A stretch of 64,000 nucleotides of DNA from Warburgia ugandensis (lineage: Eukaryota; Streptophyta; Magnoliopsida; Canellales; Canellaceae): positions 23,581,445 to 23,645,444 of the forward strand of contig CP141132.1 of assembly GCA_035236585.1 (NCBI GenBank), read 5' to 3'. The notes below the pieces were generated by a model. That model searched no databases. It had not been told where the DNA came from and worked only from the letters and a program-made list of their open reading frames with translations. This document shows, one piece after another, positions 42,625 to 54,729 of this stretch. Position 1 is the stretch's first letter, and every line of letters begins with the position of its first letter. Position numbers and translations under genes: made by a program.

Positions 42625-43401
42625 TTGTTAAATGATAATGTCCCTGGGAATATAGGGATTGAAAATACTATAAATCTAAATAACATTGGATATTATAGAT
42701 ATGAACATAGGATTAGAATACCTGAAGTAAAAGAGTTCTTGACAATGATTAGATCAGGAATGGCCATCGGGCCTGATGGTATACCAATAGAGGTTTGGAA
42801 GCATATGGGAGATACCAGGGTAGTTTGGTTGACCAAGTTCATTAACAAGATTATAAAATCAAAGAAAATGCCTGATGAGTGGAGGAAAAGCTCTATTGCA
42901 CCAATATATAAGAATAAAGGAGACATTCAGAGTTGCACTAATTATGGAGGGATAAAACTTATGAACCACACCATGAACCTTTTTGAAAGAGTGATTGAGA
43001 AGAGGCTACGACATGAAACAAATGTATCGGAGAATCAGTTTGCTTTCATGCCTGGGAGGTCTACCATGGAAGCTATTTTCTTACTAAGACAATTAATAGA
43101 GAAATATAGGGAGAGGAGAAAAGACCTCCACATGGACTTTATCGACTTAGAGAAAGCTTATGATAGAGTCCCTAGAGAGTTAATATGGAGGGTGTTGGGT
43201 GGTAAAGGTGTTTCTCAGGTGTATATAGACATAATTAAAGATATGTATGAGGGAGCGGTAACAAATATTAAGATCACTAATGGCGTGACTGGTGATTTTC
43301 CTATCATTGTCGAATTGCACCAAGGATCGGCATTGAGTCCATACCTTTCCACATTAGTTATGGATGAGTTAACAAAACATCTGCATGAGGAGATTCCCTG
43401 A
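42625..43401 (+). pseudogene. LINE copy A: reverse transcriptase domain
   Basis: A 258-codon open frame with ordered reverse transcriptase motifs: GPDGIPIEVWK, WRKSSIAPIYKNKGD, CTNYGGIKLMNHTM, NQFAFMPGRSTMEAI, DFIDLEKAYDRVPRELIW (first catalytic Asp) and HQGSALSPYL. The frame stops right before the FADD-type catalytic box. That box reads LFTDN in place of LFADD at about 43408-43422, so the second catalytic Asp is lost. A 4-base deletion relative to copy B follows near 43447. The enzyme cannot be active. Confidence 0.88.
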
Positions 43402-43526
43402 TGCATGCTATTTACAGACAATATAGTCCTACTTGATGAGACAAGGGTGTAAACATAAAGCTAGAGTTATGGAGAGAAGTATTAGAATCTAAAGGATTTA
43501 AAATTACCCAAACTAAGGCAGAATAT

Positions 43527-43988
43527 ATGGGATGTAGTTTTAGCAAGGAGAGTAGGAGTGGAACACCAGTCAAGATTGATAACCAAGAGCTCCCTATGAA
43601 AGACCACTTTCAATACTTAGGATCATTGATCCATGAGAGTGGAGAGATTGAGAGGGAGGTTACCCAGAAAATCCAAGCGGATTGGAACAAATGGAGATGT
43701 GCATCGGGTGTTTTATGTGATCGGCAGGTGCCACTCAAACTAAAGGAAAAATTCTATAGGATGGCTATAAGGCCGGCCATGCTCTATGGATCAGAGTGTT
43801 GGGTAGTTAAGGAACATCATACTCATAGGATGAGTGTCGCAAAAATGAGGATGTTGAGATGGATGAGTGGTAAGAACAAAAAGGATAGAATTAGAAATAA
43901 AAATATTAGAGGAAATTTAGGGGTAGTACCAATAGGTAACAAGATGGGGGAGATTAGACTTAGATGGTTTGGACATGTTCAAAGGTGA
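43527..43988 (+). pseudogene. LINE copy A: C-terminal segment
   Basis: A 153-codon frame covering the thumb and C-terminal region: QYLGSLIHESGEIEREVTQK, MLYGSECWVVKEHHTHRMSV, MRMLRWMSGKNKKDRIRN and LRWFGHVQR. A stop at 43986 interrupts it. In another state the protein would continue to the terminal HVADP, still readable just before 44173. This arrangement is typical of plant RTE elements. Confidence 0.85.
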
Positions 43989-44216
43989 CCAACAACGGCA
44001 CCAGTTAGAAGGAGTGAGGCAATAGAAGTAGAAGGTTCTAAAAAAGCAGGGGGAAGGCCCAAAAGAACGTGGGTAGAAGTGGTGATGAAAGATTTAAAAA
44101 CTTTGGGACTAAATGAAGCCATGGTATTTAATAGAGTGGAATGGAGGAATAAGATTCATGTGGCCGACCCCTAATTGGGATAAGGTCTTGATGATGATGA
44201 TTTGAGTTTTAGGTTA

Positions 44217-45787
44217 GTTCTTATATGATGAGAATTGGATTTTCTTATGTCTAATCTTCCTTTCCATATTTATCTCATTAATATAATTGTATATGATTAA
44301 TTCATTATTTTACACATTTTGTAAAGTATTTCATGGAAGCTAATCTCATATGACAATCGGACACACAGTTGCATGTATCTAATCTTGATTGATAAGTAGT
44401 TATAACTTTAGAGATCCTAAAGAAAACTAGTGGAAACTATAACCTACATGAATTTTAGAGCCATTCATTCTTTTATGAGTGTTATAAATATATTCCATTT
44501 TTCTTCAGCGTACATAATTCTTAGTTGAACCTAGTCTTTTCTTTGATTTATTCAATTAACAAGATTTATTATTCCTTAATTTTCTATAAGTTTATTGAAT
44601 CTAATAGGTTTTATGAATCCTAGAAAATTATTTGGACCATTTTTATTTTAACCTAGAGACATAAAGCTCATCCAAAGATATTTTTATGACTAGTTAACCC
44701 CTTTGAGATTTTAGATATAAACCATTTTTTTCTTAAACCCATATTACCTTTACCCATAGTAACCTAATACAAAACATACATTCCCTACTTTATTTGAAAA
44801 AATAAGTTAGAGATGACTAAAGATATAACTTTAAGTTGTAATAAAAGTAGAGAAGTGAATATCAAGAAAAAAAAAAAAACCTTCGAAGAGCTTTAAAAAT
44901 GTTCTGGAAATTTCTAAAGAATAAAAGAACAAAAAAGTGAAAAAATAATATCCAGTTCAGTTGAACAAAAGAAGAATATTCTACTTTGTAGCAGTAGACC
45001 TCTACTTATTTTTGAAGTATTTTGAATGCCTTATGTCCCATCTTTTCATAACCCTATCCTAAGTCTACATTTCATCCAAGTTGAAGACCTATTGATTTTA
45101 AGAGGAATATAGTCATGATGGGGAAATGAATAGATAGAAATTAGGCTGTAATATTTCTAAATTTCATGGTAATGGCATCCTTTCTAAAGGGATTAGTAAA
45201 ATTCCTTAGTAATTCCCATTCTTTTGTGAGTATATGTGAAATATCTTTTTGTTGTTATTGATTCGCTCGCATATTAAAGAAGAAGAAAATTTACCTTTTT
45301 TTTAGAGTTTCATTTCTAAGGGTATGTCTATTGGTGAGGACTGAGGTTAAAACATATTTCATAAGGAGTTCAAAATTTATAATATACTTAAAAGTCAAGA
45401 TCTATTATATATGTAGATTGCACACACACTACACTGAGAGTTGAGCCTAGATAAAATATTTATAGCACAAGCATAGGGTTTTAAATATTTTATTCAATTT
45501 TATTAACATGCTAAAGTGATAATTTGAGTATGGATAGAAGAAAATTTGTAGATAAAAATCTAGGCACTATTTTTCTTGAATTTTGTGGATAAATTCTCCG
45601 CAAACCCTCATTAGACTTAAGTCATCCACTAGGGGTAACCTAAGGATTTAAGGTCTTGTTGCATATGCTAAATGCAATCTTGAGTGCGTACGAAAATGAT
45701 ACTTTGTATCAATTCTATAAAATGGTTTTTCACATGTTTTCTTGGGACTAGAGAAATGCTGGTTGGGAGTTTGTTTGCTCTCCTTAT
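44217..45787 (+). mobile_element. 3' non-coding region of the outer Athila element
   Basis: AT-rich DNA between the LINE and the 3' LTR with no convincing frame. The stretch 45590-45690 matches, in reverse complement, the equivalent part of the nested Athila element (5740-5830). A purine-rich stretch near 45770 (GGTTGGGAG) could be the polypurine tract, though it is not directly at the LTR edge. Confidence 0.6.
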
Positions 45788-48321
45788 TGTAAAAATTACC
45801 CTCATTTAGAATGACATTTGATATATTGTTAAGACATTATTTAGAAATTTATATGAAAAATATATTATTTGAAATTTTTATAATCTAACCTTAAGTTGAT
45901 AAATTTTAAGGGTTAGAGGACGATCGGAGGTAAGTATGTGTAGAATCGAATATTGTATAATACTAATTAGGTTCATTTCTTTCTGTGGCAAGTGATAGTC
46001 AAGATCCATGCAGTTAAATAAGCCAATCCACATACAAGATCTCCAATCAAGTTTTAGAGAGAAATGGATGACTCAGATCAACTTGTGATCAATCTAGATG
46101 AATTATATCAAAATTAAGAAGCAAAGTTGGTGGTTGGACAATGGAAGTAGCTAGTTGGGGAGTAAGACATCTAGTTTACTGGGAGTGAAGTTTTTAATGT
46201 CTTTTTCAAGAAGGCTTTCACTACCTTGGAAAAAACCACACTGAGGTGCTTGAATGTTAGTTTGATGCCTTTTAGAGTTTTTTCTAGATGTTATTAAGCA
46301 GCTGGTTGAAATGGGAAGCAACTTCTATATGTCTTTTACTTGACTACTTGTAACATTTTGAAGAGGGACATTATGTGGCTAGGTTACTCTACTCTTTTGG
46401 GGATTGGTTTTATTTTATGAAGCTTCTGCTAATAGAAGTGTTGAGGTATGTTGGTAGCATGTCATTCCATTGCTTGTTGGAGACAGGTAGTTATTGGTTT
46501 TATTAGCTTGGCTATTGTTTGCAAGGTACTACTGGTTGCTCTGATTTTGGCAAGTAAGACGTTCTTAGGAATGCTACTTGGTTAAAGGAAGTAGTTTCCT
46601 AATCTAAGGACGTCTCTTAATTGGAAACCAAGTTAGAAATTAGTACAATTAGAATTTTACTTTGGCTAGATTGCATGGGGAGGAAGGGATTGAGATTTGA
46701 AAACTTACAAATTGATCTCTTAATCATCTATAAGTATCAAATAGAGGCGGAATGAAAAAAAAAATAGATGAAAAGAAAAATAGAGAAAAAGGAAGAAGAT
46801 GAATAGTGCATATAGGCTAGTGAATAAGGGTACTTTGCTCATCAATTCCTGGTTCAATACTTAACACAATTTGTTTTGTTAGATAGAATACATCAAGGAA
46901 AGGAAAACCCAGGTTTTTTATTTTCAATTTTCATTCAAAATCTTGTAAATTAAACTAATTAAAGATAGCTACTTGCTATTGTTTGCATGAAAAGTAATAG
47001 TGAGTTACTTAAGTTTTGTACATTTATTTTGATTTATTTGATGACCTTTTCAATGATCTAATCATTTTATTATATTTTTATTTGAGTTAGAAAGAGTTTC
47101 ATATAAGTTTCGTTGAAAGTTAATGGTGAGATTGGTTTAATTTTATGAAATAAACTTGAAAGGTACTGTTGTGCAGATTGGTGAAAAGCAATGTTTGTGA
47201 TTAAATATTTTAATTTTTATTATATCTATTTGAAATGTAACTATACAATTAAATTTCTTGATATCAAGTTATTCTAGGTACCAAGTTTCATTAAAAATTG
47301 TCATCGAAAAGTAGGAGATTTTAGTAGCCAAAGTTAGTAAAATCTTCACAGTTTGTAACTGTCCATGAATTGTAAATGAAGATTGGACTAATAGTGGATT
47401 GTAACCAAGATAAAATAATTGATTAGCTTGTGTCACACGAGCGTGACAGATAATGACTATTTCACTTATCTAGTGCTTTTCTAATGACACACTCTCACTT
47501 ATAGATGCAATGAGAGGTGTTGCTTTGGTATTTTAATTTGGAAAAAAATTGAGAAAATTCATGAGCAGGATCTGATGTGTGACACATTAGAGCATGTTAT
47601 GGGTGACCATAATATATATATATATGTATATATTAGTTTCCTTAATTAGATTGTTTTATTTTTTAAAATTTCTTATTTAAATTTTCATAAATTCTAAAAT
47701 AAATTTAGGACTCATGCTAGGCTAGTTTTCTTTTACCTAGCATTAAAGTGACTTTATTTTTATATTCGAAGCATCGCTTATGAAATTTTCAAAGTTTTAA
47801 TTGTCTTAAGAAATTAATTTTGGAAATTAAATTAATTTGGAAAAGATGATTTCATCCTTAGTATAATTCTTTCATTTTTTGTTATTAATTTTCATAGTGG
47901 ATGAATGGAATCAATCTTTGATCCATTACGGTTAGGTTTTACATAGAATACTTAAAATTTGATGAACTATCTTGGTTTTTAAACTTTAAAATTTTCTAAA
48001 TTAATTTTTCAAAGAAATATTTTTTGAGATGGTAATTGTAGTTTCAATATGATTCTTGAGTTATAAAAGAAACTAATAAGTGGTTGATCTAATTTAAAAA
48101 TAAGTGATCTTCAATCCTAGCAATTTAAGTTAGAATAAAAACTCATTCAATCTCATCGATTAAATTAAAAAATTGGTATTTTTCTTTAATTTTGCATTAG
48201 TTTTAGGATAATTAGTATAGATCAACTTTGGTGCTTTATTTTTTTAGTACATCCTCCTTGTGGATTCGACCCTTCATAATATTACAGCTGACTATCATGC
48301 AACTACACAAAAACTCAAATA
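45788..48321 (+). repeat. Outer Athila 3' LTR
   Basis: A 2534-bp uninterrupted copy of the LTR found as 464-1215 plus 17699-19448. It serves as the unoccupied-site control that proves the insertion at 1216. The divergence from the 5' copy is the only internal clock for the outer element. Confidence 0.88.
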
Positions 48322-51233
48322 GTAATCAATTGTAGTGTATGCAGGATCAAATGCACAAGGAGGATATAGTGAGAAAATTAAGCACCAAGCTATTCTAAAC
48401 CTAAACTAATGTATGAAACATCCTAAATTAACTAAAAGTGATGAATATCAATTTCATGAGCATGAAGTAAATCAAACTAAGAAAAGTGAACTTTAAAACT
48501 AAAAGTTAGAATTGAAGATCACCAAGACTAAAATTAAAACTATCACTTCTTCTTTTTTCTTATAACTCAAGAAGTGAGTCAAAATGACAGCTTTCTCATA
48601 TGATCGATTCTTTGAAAATATTATTTAGAAATTATAAACTTCAAAATGATAGTGTTATGCAGGGTCGAATCCATGTGAAGGATATATTGCTAAAATTAAG
48701 CATCAAGTTATTCTAAACCTACACTAATGCATTTAGCATCCAAACTAACAATAAGTGATGAGTATCACTTTGGGTGAGAGTGAAGTGCACCAACCCTGAA
48801 CCCTAACCCTGAATCAAATTAAGAAAAAAACTTTGAAACTAAAATCTAGGATCGAAGATTACCTAGATTAAAGTTAGGACTACCACTTATTACTTTTCTT
48901 ATAACTTAAGGAGTGAGTCAAAACTACAATTACTTTCTTGAATGATGGATTCTTCAAACATCTAATTTAGAAATTATAAACTTTAAAATGATAGGTAGTT
49001 TACAAACATTAAACATCATGTATAAAATTTAACTATAATGGATCAAAGATTTATATGTAAGCATCCACTAGGAAAGATAATAACATTGAATCATAAGTCT
49101 ATTCTAAGGACAAAGTACCTTTTTTAAATTGAGATTAATTTCTAAAATTAAATTTATAAGACTTTTAAAGCATTGAAAGGTCAACAAGCAATTTTCTAAT
49201 TTAGACTGAGATCACTTTAATCGTAGACTAATAAAGCAAGCCTAACATGATTAATAAATCAAGAATGACTTTGTTCAACTCCACAATTCTTGTGCTAAAA
49301 TTGAAGGAAACTAAATCCTAGATTATGGGATAATGGAATTTAGAAAATTGAACTAAGGATTTAAAACCTAAACAAAATTCCACTAAAATCTAAAACCTAA
49401 AAGTGATAGCAAAATAGTAACTAAAATCTAAGAAATAAAATTCCACTAGTTTCCACTCCTTTGATTATTATAATGCTACTAAGAAGAAAAAAGAAGAACT
49501 AAAAGCTAAGGAAAAATAACATAGCACTTCCCCAAACTAAAGTAAATTCATAGCATTTTTTTATGTGTCATGCATCAACTTATATCGAAGAATCTCCATT
49601 CTAACTTTACTAAATGAAAAGGAAAAAAATCAAAGCAAAACTTGCATTTGTAGTAGCACAATAGTAGTAGGAGGGTGACACTAGCATAATTGATAGTAAG
49701 AAAGATTTCAGATTATGAGATGAGACCGAAATTAAATTTCAGAAATGCACATCATAGCAAGTTCCCTGATTAATTTCCTTGAAAACCTACTATCAAACAC
49801 TAAAAAAATTTATGAATTGAAGAAAATATAAAGATGCAACTGTAATTGGCAAATGAAAACATCATTTTGAAGTTTTAGGAAAACTCCATTTATACATGCA
49901 TGATGAATATAGTGACTTTGATTGATGATTTGTACCACTTCTAGGTTGAATTTTTTAGTGAAACTTAACATTTAATACAAATAGATAGCTATTAATCCAA
50001 TGGAATCATCAAATTTCAATGAAATTTAATAGATTTTTAGATTTTGATCAAGTTATTACCCCTATTTGCAATAAGAGTAACATGTTATGTTACAACTTTT
50101 TAGTGAAAAACACAAATTTAAACATGGAATTCTTACAAAAAATTGATGCAATCTTGTTCCTAAGATAGTAGAGAAGCTTCACAATAATTTGGATTATTGA
50201 AAAGCTAAATCAAAGATGATAAATAGATAAGAAATTTTGAACTAATAAGACTATAGAAAAAAATAAAGTATGTATACATGATGATTTTCCTTGTCAAAAT
50301 GTGATTCCCCAGAACTTCTTTAAAGTCCAAAACTTTCTAAGAATTGGAAACAAAGCTCTCTAAACTATAGTCTTCTTCATCTCCTCCTAATTCTTCATTG
50401 TTCACTAGACGTCTTCCAACCAACTATAGGAATACTCTCTTCCTTCTTTAATGCAAAAAACTTGTAGCACCTTTCTTCATGTTGAAAGGCCCTCTCTCTC
50501 TCTCTAATGAAGTTCTCCTCTCCAACCTTAAAAAATTATAAGAATGGCATATCCCTTGCATGTAGCATCCTTTCCTCATTATGTAAATCACGTCCCACTT
50601 TTCTAAATAATTTAGATAGCTTCTGTTGTGTCATGCCTTTACTGTTCCACCTCAAAGTTAGATCCTATAATTTCTCTAGAGAACCTCTTTAAACTATCCA
50701 AGCTCATCCCCTTTTCTCTCTTTCTTTCTCTTTTAATGTTTCTTCCTAAAAAAAACCTTATTCTTAGGATGATTTTTTCCATGAAAAAACAATACATTTT
50801 AGGTAACCCTATGTGTTCAATGATCTCAGCCATTGATTCATCACAATGCACATCACTTTCAAACTTAAGATTTCTCATTTTTGCACACCAAAGGTGAATC
50901 ATATTCTAGATCCTATATTTTCTCAATGTATGCATTTCTTTTTCACTATACTTCTTAAAAACATATTTTCCAAGCTAATATCTAAAAACAAAAAATTTAA
51001 TAATGTGGCATGTGATAGAGAGAGAGAGATCTAAGTGGACCCTATCTTTGCATGTAATGTTGGCTGTCTAGAAGGTGATGCTTGCCTAGGGTTTTTGACT
51101 ATTCTGAAAATGATACAAACCCTCTCTTCTACATTTGAAAAATGTTACCCACTAATTCTTGGCTTGGTCTAGATCATCCAAAATCATCCTAACATGGTTT
51201 GAAATGTCCATTTTTATCTAAGCCTAATCAAAG
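48322..51233 (-). mobile_element. Minus-strand LTR fragments related to the outer Athila LTR
   Basis: From 48334 the + strand matches the reverse complement of the 3' end of the outer LTR (GGATCAAATGCACAAGGAGG against the reverse of 48270-48290). The first piece, 48334-48652, is followed by a second, tandem copy that starts again at 48653 (ATGCAGGGTCGAATCC) and continues to at least 49260. From about 49300 to 51233 similarity fades and nothing coding is visible. So the outer LTR ends head-to-head against an older inverted relative. Boundaries on the right are uncertain. Confidence 0.6.
48334..48998 (-). repeat. Tandem duplication of an LTR end, period about 320 bp
   Basis: Two related units, 48334-48652 and 48653-48998, both begin with the conserved LTR-end motif and both end near ATTATAAACTTCAAAATGATAG or its variant. 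The second contains extra CCCTGAACCCTAACCCTGAA, reminiscent of the plant telomere repeat CCCTAAA. Confidence 0.65.
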
Positions 51234-51277
51234 ATCTCAAAGATTGTCTCATCATCATTATCAAGTCCTTATCCCAA

Positions 51278-51724
51278 TTAGGGGTCGGCCACATGAATCT
51301 TATTCCTCCATTCCACTCTATTAAATACCATTGCTTCATTTAGTACCAAAGTTTTTAAATCTTTCCTCACCACTTCTATCCACATTCTTTTGGGCCTTCC
51401 CCTTGCCCTTTTAGAACCTTCTACTTGTATTGCCTCACTCCTTCTAACTGGTGCCGTTGTTGGTCTCCTTTGAGCATGTCCAAACCACCTAAGTATAATC
51501 TCCCTCATCTTGTTACCTATTGGTGCTACCCCTAAATTTTCTCTAATATTTTCATTTCTAATTCTATCCTTTCTTGTCTTACCACTCATCCATCTCAACA
51601 TCCTCATTTCTATGACACTTATCCTACGAGTATGATGTTCCTTAATTGCCCAACACTTTGATCCATAGAGCATGGCCTGCCCTATAGCCATCGTATAGAA
51701 TGTTTCCTTTAGTTTGAGTGGCAC
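51278..51724 (-). pseudogene. LINE copy B: C-terminal segment
   Basis: A 148-codon frame ending at the natural stop after KIHVADP. It holds MLYGSKCWAIKEHHTRRISV, MRMLRWMSGK and LRWFGHAQRRPTTAPVRRSE. It is better preserved than in copy A, where this part is cut short. The start given is the first Met in the open stretch; the true protein would continue from the reverse transcriptase upstream. Confidence 0.85.
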
Positions 51725-51784
51725 CCACCAATCACATAAAATACTCGATGCACATCTCTATTTGTTCCAACCCGCTTGGATTCT

Positions 51785-52264
51785 CTAGGTAACCTCCCTC
51801 TCAATCTCTCCACTCTCATGGATCAATGATTCTAAGTATCGAAAGCTGTCTTTCACGGGGACCTCTTGGTTATCAATCTTGACTGGTGTTCCACTCCTAC
51901 TCTCCTTGCTAAAACTACATTCCATATATTCTGTCTTAGTTTGGCTAATTTTAAATCCTTCAGATTCTAATGCTTCTCTCCATAACTCTAGCTTTGTGTT
52001 TACACCCTCCCTTGTCTCATCAAGTAAGACTATATCATTTGCAAATAGCATGCACCAGGGAATCTCCTCGTGCAGATGCTTTGTTAACTCATCTATAACC
52101 AATGTGAAAAGGTATGGGCTCAATGCCGATCCTTGGTGCAATCCTATAGTGATAGGGAAATAACCAGTCACGCCACTAGTGGTCTTAACATTTGTTACCG
52201 CTCCCTCATACATATCTTTAATTATGTCTATATATCCCTGAGAAACCCCTTTATCACCCAACAC
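51785..52264 (-). pseudogene. LINE copy B: reverse transcriptase, catalytic part
   Basis: A 159-codon frame with HQGSALSPYLFTLVIDELTK and the catalytic box as MLFANDIVLLDE. Normal RTE elements read LFADD here, so the first Asp of the pair is replaced by Asn. Copies A and B have therefore lost different Asp residues of the same box. Downstream, VKIDNQEVPVKDSFRYLESL leads towards the C-terminal segment. Confidence 0.85.
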
Positions 52265-52525
52265 CCTCCATATTAACTCTTTAGGGAGTCTATCATAAGC
52301 TTTCTATAAGTCTATAAAGACCATGTGGAGGTCTTTCCTCCTCTCCCTATATTTCTCTACTAATTGTCTTAGTAAAAAAATAGCTTCCATGGTAGACCTC
52401 CCATGCAAGAAACCAAACTGATTCTCTTATACACTTGTTTCATGTCGTAGCCTCTTCTCAATCACTCTTTCAAAAAGTTTCATAGTGTGGCTCATAAGTT
52501 CGATCCCTCGATAATTAGTGCAGCA

Positions 52526-52831
52526 CTATATGTCTCCTTTATTCTTATACATTGGTACAATAGAGCTTTTCCTCCACTCATCAGGCATTTTCTTTGATTT
52601 TATAATCTTGTTAAACAACTTGGTCAACCAAACTACCCCAATATCTCCCATATGCTTCCAAACCTCTATTGGGATACCATCGAGCCCCATGGCCTTTCTT
52701 GATTTCATCTTTTTCAAGGCCTCTTTTACTTTAGGTACTCTAATCCTACGTTCATATTTATAATATCTAGTGTTATTTAAATTTATAGTATTTTCAATCC
52801 CTATATTCTCAGAGCTATTATCATTTAACAA
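52526..52831 (-). pseudogene. LINE copy B: reverse transcriptase, N-terminal part
   Basis: A 101-codon frame with VPKVKEALKKMKSRKAMGLD, GIPIEVWKHMGD and DEWRKSSIVPMYKNKGDI. This corresponds to copy A 42625-42926. Between 52265 and 52525 the minus strand continues to resemble the fingers and palm region but is interrupted by stops. Confidence 0.82.
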
Positions 52832-53425
52832 TTTTTGAAAGTATGATTCCCACCTTTGTTTGATCTCATCATCTTTGACTAATACCCTTTGATCATCACT
52901 TCTAATGCACCGAACATGATCTAAGTCCTTACCCTTCTATTCTCTTACTTTTGCAAGTTTAAACACATCTTTCTCACCTTCTCTTGTTCCTAGTCTATTA
53001 TAGAGCTCATCATATGCTTTAAGTTCAGCGTCACTTACTATTCTCTTCGCAACCTTTTTAGTATTCTTATATTATTCATAGTTTTCATTATTTCTAGTCT
53101 TCTGCCATGCTTTAAAATGCAATTGTTTTTCTTTAATAACTTTTTGCACTATTTCACTCCACCACCATGTTTCCTTTACTAATTGCCTTTTACCTTTAGA
53201 TACTCCAAAGACATCTTTTGCCACTTTCTTAATGGACTCATCAATATTAATCCACATGGTATTTACTTTTGTTTCATAGTTCCAAATTCCTTCTACCATC
53301 AACTTGTTTGTGAATGAGGTTATTTTCTCTCCTTATAAGTTCCACCACTTAATTTTTGGATACCTATTAAGTTCATTTCCTTTCTTCCATCTTTTGATAT
53401 GAATATCCATAACCATTAACCTATG

Positions 53426-54430
53426 TTATGAGGTTAAACTCTCATCAGGTATCACCTTACAATCCTTACATATAGATCGTTCATTATTCCTAAGTAGAAA
53501 AAAGTCTATTTGGCTTTTATGAAGTTCACTTTTAAAGGTTATTAAGTGTTCATCCCTCTTCTTAAAGAGTGTATTTGCAATGGACAGGTTATATGACAAA
53601 GAAAAATCGAGGATATTCTCCCCCATCTCATTTCGTTCACTATACCATACCCTCCGTGTATTCTATTATATTCTTCCTTATCTTCTCCTACATGGCCATT
53701 TAAGTCTACTCCTATAAATATCCCCTCAGTGTTGGGAATTTCTTGCATGACCCCCTCTACATCTTCCCAAAACTGTCTCTTGATTATATCTTGCAACCCT
53801 ACTTGTGGTGCGTATACACTTATAACATTTATAATCTACTCTCCTAGAATAAGTTTTATTATTATAATGTTATCACTAATTCTTTTAACATCCACAACTT
53901 TATCCTTTAATTCCTTATCCACTATTATTCCTACACCATTTCTGTTATTTTTCTTTCCTGTATACCATAATTTATACCCATATATTTCTCTAGCTTTAGC
54001 CCCTTTCCACTTGGTTTCTTAGATACAAGCGATGTTGACTCTCCTACATTTCATCGCGTCTACTAACTCCAAACTCTTACCTATCAATGTCCCTATATTT
54101 CATGTGGCAATACAAATCTTATGTTCTGGAGACATCCTATTTACTATTGCTTTTCTCGACCTCCATGGCATGAGCCCATGTCCACTTTTCACTGCACTTG
54201 GGTTCTAATGCAACGCCTCGCTTCTAAGGGGATGCTTTAGCAACCCTTGCCCATTTTTCACTACACCCAGGATCTAATGTAGCACGCTCCTTCTGGGAGA
54301 ACGCCCTAGCAACGCTTGCCTATTTTTCACCACACCCGGGATCCGATGTAGCACGTCGCTTATGGGGAACGCCCTAGCTTGAGGGAAAGTCATTTTTCGA
54401 TTCATGTCATGTTTGGGTTGCCATAGTTTT
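53426..54430 (-). pseudogene. LINE copy B: 23-residue repeats and endonuclease
   Basis: The minus strand from about 54410 encodes the start MNRKMTFPQARAFPISD and three 23-residue repeats matching copy A. The endonuclease follows (SVYAPQVGLQDIIKRQFWED, IGVDLNGHVG, HLITFKSELHKSQIDFF). Stops interrupt the repeats and the endonuclease, and a frameshift lies near 53620-53640. The conserved repeat count shows that the repeats predate the divergence of the two copies. Confidence 0.8.
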
Positions 54431-54729
54431 AAGATTTTCGTTTCTTCCTTACAAACTAATATACAAATGCATATTCATTTGCAAGCAAAAGAGAAATAAC
54501 AAAATCATCTTCAGCTTCACCCTTGCCAGCTGTCTACCTGACACAAGCGTGGCCATATTTTAGGAAGCTGGAGATTATTTTCATTTCTTCCTCACAAAAT
54601 AATATACAAATGCATATTCATTTGTAAGAAAGAAATAAAAAAATCATCTTCAACTTCTCCCTTATCGGCTAGCAGCTGACGCAAGACCCTCCATTTTCAT
54701 CCGGGCTTGGGACTAGCATTGGCAGAGTT
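54430..54729 (-). repeat. Tandem monomers in the LINE copy B leader
   Basis: Two units share AATATACAAATGCATATTCA (about 54460 and 54600 on the + strand) with a spacing close to the 139 bp seen in copy A. They lie directly before the coding part, as in copy A. Confidence 0.75.

Larger units (their letters stand above)
40645..44204 (+). mobile_element. RTE-clade LINE, copy A
   Basis: A non-LTR retrotransposon with endonuclease and reverse transcriptase domains and the C-terminal LRWFGHVQR segment typical of the RTE clade. It is bounded by a 12-bp target duplication AGTTTTAGGTTA (40633-40644 and 44205-44216). Like other RTE elements it has no poly-A tail and ends in ATGATGATGATT. Layout: 139-bp leader monomers, three 23-residue repeats, endonuclease, reverse transcriptase, C-terminal segment. 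The single long reading frame is interrupted several times by stops and frameshifts, so it is not active. Both ends match copy B, so this is close to full length (about 3.56 kb). Confidence 0.9.
51250..54729 (-). mobile_element. RTE-clade LINE, copy B
   Basis: Same family as copy A, inverted. A 16-bp target duplication ATCTCAAAGATTGTCT flanks it (51234-51249 and 54730-54745). The 3' end at 51250 reads, on the minus strand, as a GATGATG tail. Its 5' end at 54729 matches the 5' end of copy A (AATGCTAGTCC against AATGCTGGTCC). Order on the minus strand: leader monomers, 23-residue repeats, endonuclease, reverse transcriptase, C-terminal segment. Several stops and frameshifts interrupt the frame. 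Length about 3.48 kb, near full length. Confidence 0.9.
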
